Assembly: GCA_016745055.1 (NCBI GenBank)
Contig: JADGDF010000012.1
Coordinates: forward strand, 1 to 48,062
DNA: 48,062 bases
Reading direction: 5' to 3'
Origin: Thiotrichaceae bacterium
GTDB lineage: Bacteria > Pseudomonadota > Gammaproteobacteria > Beggiatoales > Beggiatoaceae
Positions 45,901-48,062 of this stretch are shown here, in pieces; the stretch's first letter is position 1, and the number at the start of each line of letters is the position of its first letter. Below the pieces are notes generated by a model. That model saw nothing but the letters and a program-made list of their open reading frames with translations. It did no database searches and was not told the origin of the DNA. Position numbers and translations under genes: made by a program.

Positions 45901-47666
45901 TGGGCCAAATTCAAGAACGTTTCAAACACGTTGTTGGCAGTACCCGTTTGTTGAATGAACAAGATTTAATTTTGCAGCAAAAAACCTTTGAACTGGAAAA
46001 TTTGGTTGATGTTCGGGGTATTACCGGTATGGTATCAACTGATCGCAGTGCAGCAATAGAAGAGGAAGAAGAATTTGATGCACTGGAATTTGAAGAATAT
46101 AACGAATTGCATAGTGTTGCTCATAGTTTCATTGAATCCATTGCCGACAACCGTGAATTAGCCATCTCTATTCGTCAGGATTTATCTGATTTAGAAGGCA
46201 TGATTATTCAACAAGAACGGCTGGGTAAAGAATTCCAAGAAACCATCATGACCACGCGCATGGTGCCAGTGAGTACCATTGTGTCTAAACTGCAACGTAA
46301 TATTCGTCAAACCTGTCGTTCTACCAAAAAACAGGCAGAACTTGAGATGGTTGGTACGGACATCATGATTGACAGTGATGTTTTAAGCAATTTGGGTGAC
46401 CCTTTACAACATATCTTGCGTAATTCAGTTGACCACGGTTTGGAAACACCTGATGAACGGGAAATGCTAGGCAAATCTAGTGCAGGTACAATCACTCTAC
46501 ATTTCTATCGTGAAGGTAATAATATTGTAGTGGCCTGTAAAGACGATGGTCAAGGCTTGAATTATACCAATATTCGATACACAGCTATTCAACGAGGCTT
46601 ATTGACTGAAAGTCAGGAAGTAACTGAACAAGAATTAGCGCGTATGATTTTGATGTCAGGCTTTTCGACCAAATCTGGCGTGACGCAAGTCTCTGGCCGT
46701 GGTGTGGGTATGGACGTGGTACACAGTAATATCCGAGAAATGAAAGGCACACTAGATATTCTTTCAGAAACGGGTAAAGGCACTACCATGCTCATCAAAT
46801 TACCCATGACCTTGGTGACAGTTCACGTCTTAATTGCCCGTGTTGGCACCTTACGTTTTGGTATTCCCACCTCAAACTTAGAACAAGTATTAGCCCCAGG
46901 CAGTATGGAATTTCAACAAGTGGGTGATGAAATTAACCTAAAAATGGGCAAGAATCTCTATGCTATCAAACCATTAAGTAACTTGCTAAGTATTCCTGCT
47001 GACAAAGAAGGTCTTGAAAACTACGAAATGCGTCCAATTGTTCTAGTTCACGAAGAAACAGGCATGACCGCCGTGTTAGTCGATGAACTCATTGACACGC
47101 ATGATTTGGTTATGAAACCCATGGGACGCTATGTTAAAAACGTTCATGGTGTTAGTGGCGCTTCAATTTTAGGGGATGGTAGCTTAGTTCCCTTGTTAGA
47201 TTTACCGCAATTATTACGTTCACCCATGCAAGTAGCCATGAGTAGTTATGCGACACAAATGAATGATGAAGGTATGGCAGCAACAGGGCCAAGCGTCCCT
47301 AAAATTATGATTGTTGATGATTCGCTCAGTGTGCGTAAATCATTATCTCTGTTGATAGAAGATTCAGGCTTTGATACTTTGCTTGCTAAAGATGGTTTGG
47401 AAGCGGTTGAATTGATGAGTGAAACTAAACCTGATATTGCCTTGGTTGATATGGAAATGCCACGCATGAATGGACTAGAACTAACCGCACATATTCGTTC
47501 TAATGCAGCAACATCCAAACTACCTGTATTTATGATTACTTCACGAACCACAGAAAAACATCGTGAACAAGCAAAAACTGCGGGTGTGAGCGCTTATCTC
47601 ACTAAACCCTATCAAGATACCGAGTTGTTAGATTTAATTGATAAAGGGTTGGCGGGACAGATTTAG
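39975..47666 (+). CDS. giant ChpA/PilL-like hybrid chemotaxis kinase
   Basis: A 2563-residue CheA-type hybrid kinase. Eight related helical modules of about 140 residues (about 5-145, 252-392, 774-912, 941-1082, 1101-1242, 1269-1409, 1421-1559 and 1608-1747) resemble Hpt domains, but the His position is not histidine (e.g. WDAAEMAGLAGLQEVC). A very acidic linker spans about 422-772. One canonical Hpt follows, with H1822 in AHTLKGSS. Then come the dimerisation helices (from about 1955), the HATPase with LQHILRNSVDHGLE near 2144, a CheW domain (about 2276-2410) and a receiver with phospho-acceptor D2492. It follows the CheW and PilJ-like genes. Pseudomonas ChpA likewise has several Hpt-type domains. 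Confidence 0.92.
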   Translation: MSAILKSEIIENLRTQIANDAYILYETVSLCLDDNQDTVAVSEAMTEAVQYLDNIAEQAKQANFEGLKDICGLIQSNLIALQNQDKSQQEIVCRYIEQLPRLVSNYLYAPTNKSSRQHLIHHLQTAQWVSTQEAKALSALLAQNAETVTVEADTNALSEHDAKRETTDMSDVLNEFTEEVVELSEDIDDKQTLRAALEENSHLEDANLADELLLDDDILDDLPADFAQAELDEQKVPNADIAQPLYSEHRSEQIIELSNQIVEMSTVLTEALNRFATENNESEIFLEGVERYTNTVQNLWELSEQEGLHALQEICTFINDNVFEMSVLDATTRISVHELFAAWPQLVLDYLQAPQEGARLLVTHLKNPLWAIRLSNEKAENLIKQLIQEIYVPVSHANYGRYAAPTQQAAYTTVASRHEEKTVVAEDIQSTVEIVDNAQLEDISIAEETLEVSDSDIEADNTLSELETLSEIGEQTAEEALEEVTLSEDETLLLEDLPSLDEEGEIEISDELSADIGELEALEDLLPLDDTVDTEIAEELQAEADTTEIIDLLPAPETADALEMLEAETEPSEILDDLPTLDETANTEISDKLQTDVDTLAVLEAETELEDLADDNLDAVENLASELPEEQTDTDDLVLEALSNDELVGTESEITTDLVAEQALIDEETFDLEATDEVSELAEEAILPESLPEDEIAVEDLENSEILAENDFMEEVIPEELSETRDVIKNDVSELEDTQINILAASEALENDADIISEQEEILSTEESPIVPIDTLDILNAELADAMTEMSSALQKFVHAEDDSPELLEAVEQYTDNIHSIADAVSMAGLSGLQDVCGFVNDNIFELSTQARAIRRTAQPHIETWPQLALTYLQLPSQGAQALIKHLSSTIWPFPLDEEKIEALFLKLTQPSVEQQENNENILLSSEEIFDETPVANIHLASDDVLDIVVGQLAETSQELTSTLHQLVEAEDGSEALLMAVENYTEQVQAIWDVAEMSQLVGLQDICTFINDNIMMLSAHPQPTRQHAKDVLATWIPLTITYLKTPTVGSIELLGHLQSSAWPQPLDDSQRPDWQQRLLEMAHADDNVQAQSVEPMAEITLASQDILDLLIGQIVDTETELTDSLTRLVEVDDGSEVLLTEVETYTENVQSIWDIAEMAKLAGLQDICTFINDNVMILSAQNKSVRGMAQTVFNRWTQLVVAYLQTPVAEVDNLLHYLQGSIWLQPLEPEQVTELRQKLLTAQEIETTEVVAPVSPVESDDIEETIVLADPDVLELIIAQMTDTEVELTTSLARLLSADDGSENLLMEVETYTENVQAIWDAADMASLSGLQEVCTFANDNVTILCTQDKATRSSAQDIFIRWPQLAIDYLKHPTSGAKALIAHLQVANWPNPLDSAQAVSLKQNLIPGQETASEPEIHLADPDILELVRNQITDLAESMSAALEECVTMDNDNPAFLEAIENYTNQVQAIWDAAEMAGLAGLQEVCTFVNDNVMALSAQDKAAKLEAQSHFEQWPAVVLEYLQSPATGSKNLVTLLQASGWPTPLEISRVNDLQALLTQSSTSPEQVAAYEQEITAAEPVIAAAPPPPAEAVEPLHEMGEVGEISLGSAEVLEILTSELESSKEDLTTELQKFTTLDKADANFGESAENYGDIVQRLYAAADMLGLEGLKEVCSLVVENVNGLATKDLAARSAAKGVLEAWPDLVLAYLNSPMESVVKMLNHFREPQWAMPLNDDKAHELLGLLTQGSTAEEDIDEAGAYARQSVATPEDVDINPPDVNPELYEAYLQETPQHAADFSQCIQNIIADPQIADIEKAQRIAHTLKGSSNIIGIKGIANIGHHLEDTLEYLAKHQVTPPKELTDTMVEAADCLEMMVDALTGQGDPPDNAQQVLQSVLDWANRIDKGNLDAPAAPRPAASTPVVADSGETKAESAKPAAQPKKEGGSAPAAPEQMLRVPTRTVDELMRLVGELSISLGQIQERFKHVVGSTRLLNEQDLILQQKTFELENLVDVRGITGMVSTDRSAAIEEEEEFDALEFEEYNELHSVAHSFIESIADNRELAISIRQDLSDLEGMIIQQERLGKEFQETIMTTRMVPVSTIVSKLQRNIRQTCRSTKKQAELEMVGTDIMIDSDVLSNLGDPLQHILRNSVDHGLETPDEREMLGKSSAGTITLHFYREGNNIVVACKDDGQGLNYTNIRYTAIQRGLLTESQEVTEQELARMILMSGFSTKSGVTQVSGRGVGMDVVHSNIREMKGTLDILSETGKGTTMLIKLPMTLVTVHVLIARVGTLRFGIPTSNLEQVLAPGSMEFQQVGDEINLKMGKNLYAIKPLSNLLSIPADKEGLENYEMRPIVLVHEETGMTAVLVDELIDTHDLVMKPMGRYVKNVHGVSGASILGDGSLVPLLDLPQLLRSPMQVAMSSYATQMNDEGMAATGPSVPKIMIVDDSLSVRKSLSLLIEDSGFDTLLAKDGLEAVELMSETKPDIALVDMEMPRMNGLELTAHIRSNAATSKLPVFMITSRTTEKHREQAKTAGVSAYLTKPYQDTELLDLIDKGLAGQI

Positions 47667-47676
47667 TAAAATAAAC

Positions 47677-47709
47677 AGACCTGGCAGGTTTTAAAAACCT
47701 GCCAGGTCT
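47677..47709. repeat. 33-bp dispersed palindrome, copy 4
   Basis: Same arms as the copy at 8245, A in the centre, followed by T7. It starts 10 bases after the stop of the giant kinase, where it could act as its terminator. Confidence 0.95.
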
Positions 47710-48062
47710 TTTTTTGCCTCATAATATAAGAGTTTAGCTATTTATTAACTTGCCTTAAAGCTAATATTAGATGGATTGTGGGTCAAGATTTGAAATCTTG
47801 GCCCGAACGTTTTGATGAGTTTCGGAGTTGCGAAACGTTTGGGTGCAGATTACAAACCTGTACCTGCGAGTTCTCTGATCCTTATTTTTTTAGCAGTAAT
47901 TACAACAAATTTATCACAAAGTGAATCACCAGCAACAGTAAGCACTTTCACCAAAGAGTTGGTTATATAGCTAGCGCATTATAATTTGTCAGTATTGAAA
48001 TGAAGAGTAAATAGGGTATCGACATTGCAGCGTTCTCGTTTGCGAATAGCCTTAGCTTGAGC
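47710..48062. other. noncoding window end
   Basis: A hairpin-like GGTCAAGATTTGAAATCTTG is at 47781-47800, followed by a relative of the family B palindrome (about 47815-47860). From 48062 to 47979 on the minus strand an open stretch ends in TAA (27 residues, AQAKAIRKRERCNVDTLF...). It could be the end of a gene outside the window, but I do not recognise it. Confidence 0.4.

Overview
The window is AT-rich bacterial DNA with gammaproteobacterial gene content: Hda, an Aat/Bpt N-end-rule pair, RsxE, RecB, a GspA/ExeA-type ATPase, WaaC and a tRNA Gly-Cys-Leu cluster in the same order as E. coli glyW-cysT-leuZ. Dispersed palindromic repeats, many decayed toxin-antitoxin genes, a NACHT ATPase and a cyanobacterial-style group I intron in tRNA-Leu suggest a large sulfur bacterium of the Beggiatoa/Thioploca/Thiomargarita group (Thiotrichales). 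That placement is inference; no rRNA gene is present to test it.

Layout. 1-7882, minus strand: aat-bpt followed without a break by an ABC-type ATPase and a DUF4435 (Toprim-like) protein, a possible defence pair; then rhlE, a membrane-anchored phage-tail-collar-like protein overlapping hda, and a KefB-type antiporter. 8245-10514: a palindromic repeat and a NACHT-family ATPase gene apparently split from its C-terminal domain by a perfect 30-bp inverted repeat. 10651-23786: glgA, a double CDGSH iron-sulfur protein, a sigma-54 response regulator, metG, a UDP-sugar epimerase overlapping dnaQ, rsxE, recB and a PilZ protein. 23790-26530: remains of three toxin-antitoxin loci plus a truncated AlbA_2 gene, with direct repeats. 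26608-29898: thrC, a globin fused to two MOP (molybdate-type) domains, a small membrane protein and a DUF455 ferritin-like protein. 30087-30696: a consensus promoter and three tRNAs, the last carrying a 210-nt group I intron. 30733-34739: GspA/ExeA, a SpoIIE-type phosphatase remnant, waaC and a lipoprotein. 35205-47666: a chemosensory cluster of substrate-binding lipoprotein, CheW/PilI, a PilJ-like receptor and a 2563-residue ChpA/PilL-like kinase.

How genes work together. The chemosensory cluster probably forms one Pil-Chp-type signalling array, with the lipoprotein as possible ligand-binding partner. The kinase has eight tandem Hpt-like modules without the phosphorylatable histidine, one canonical Hpt, a CheA core and a receiver. 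The most unusual items are the tRNA-Leu intron in a gammaproteobacterial tRNA operon, the split NACHT gene, the globin-MOP fusion and the repeated pseudo-Hpt modules. Family names come from recognising motifs by eye; no database search was run.
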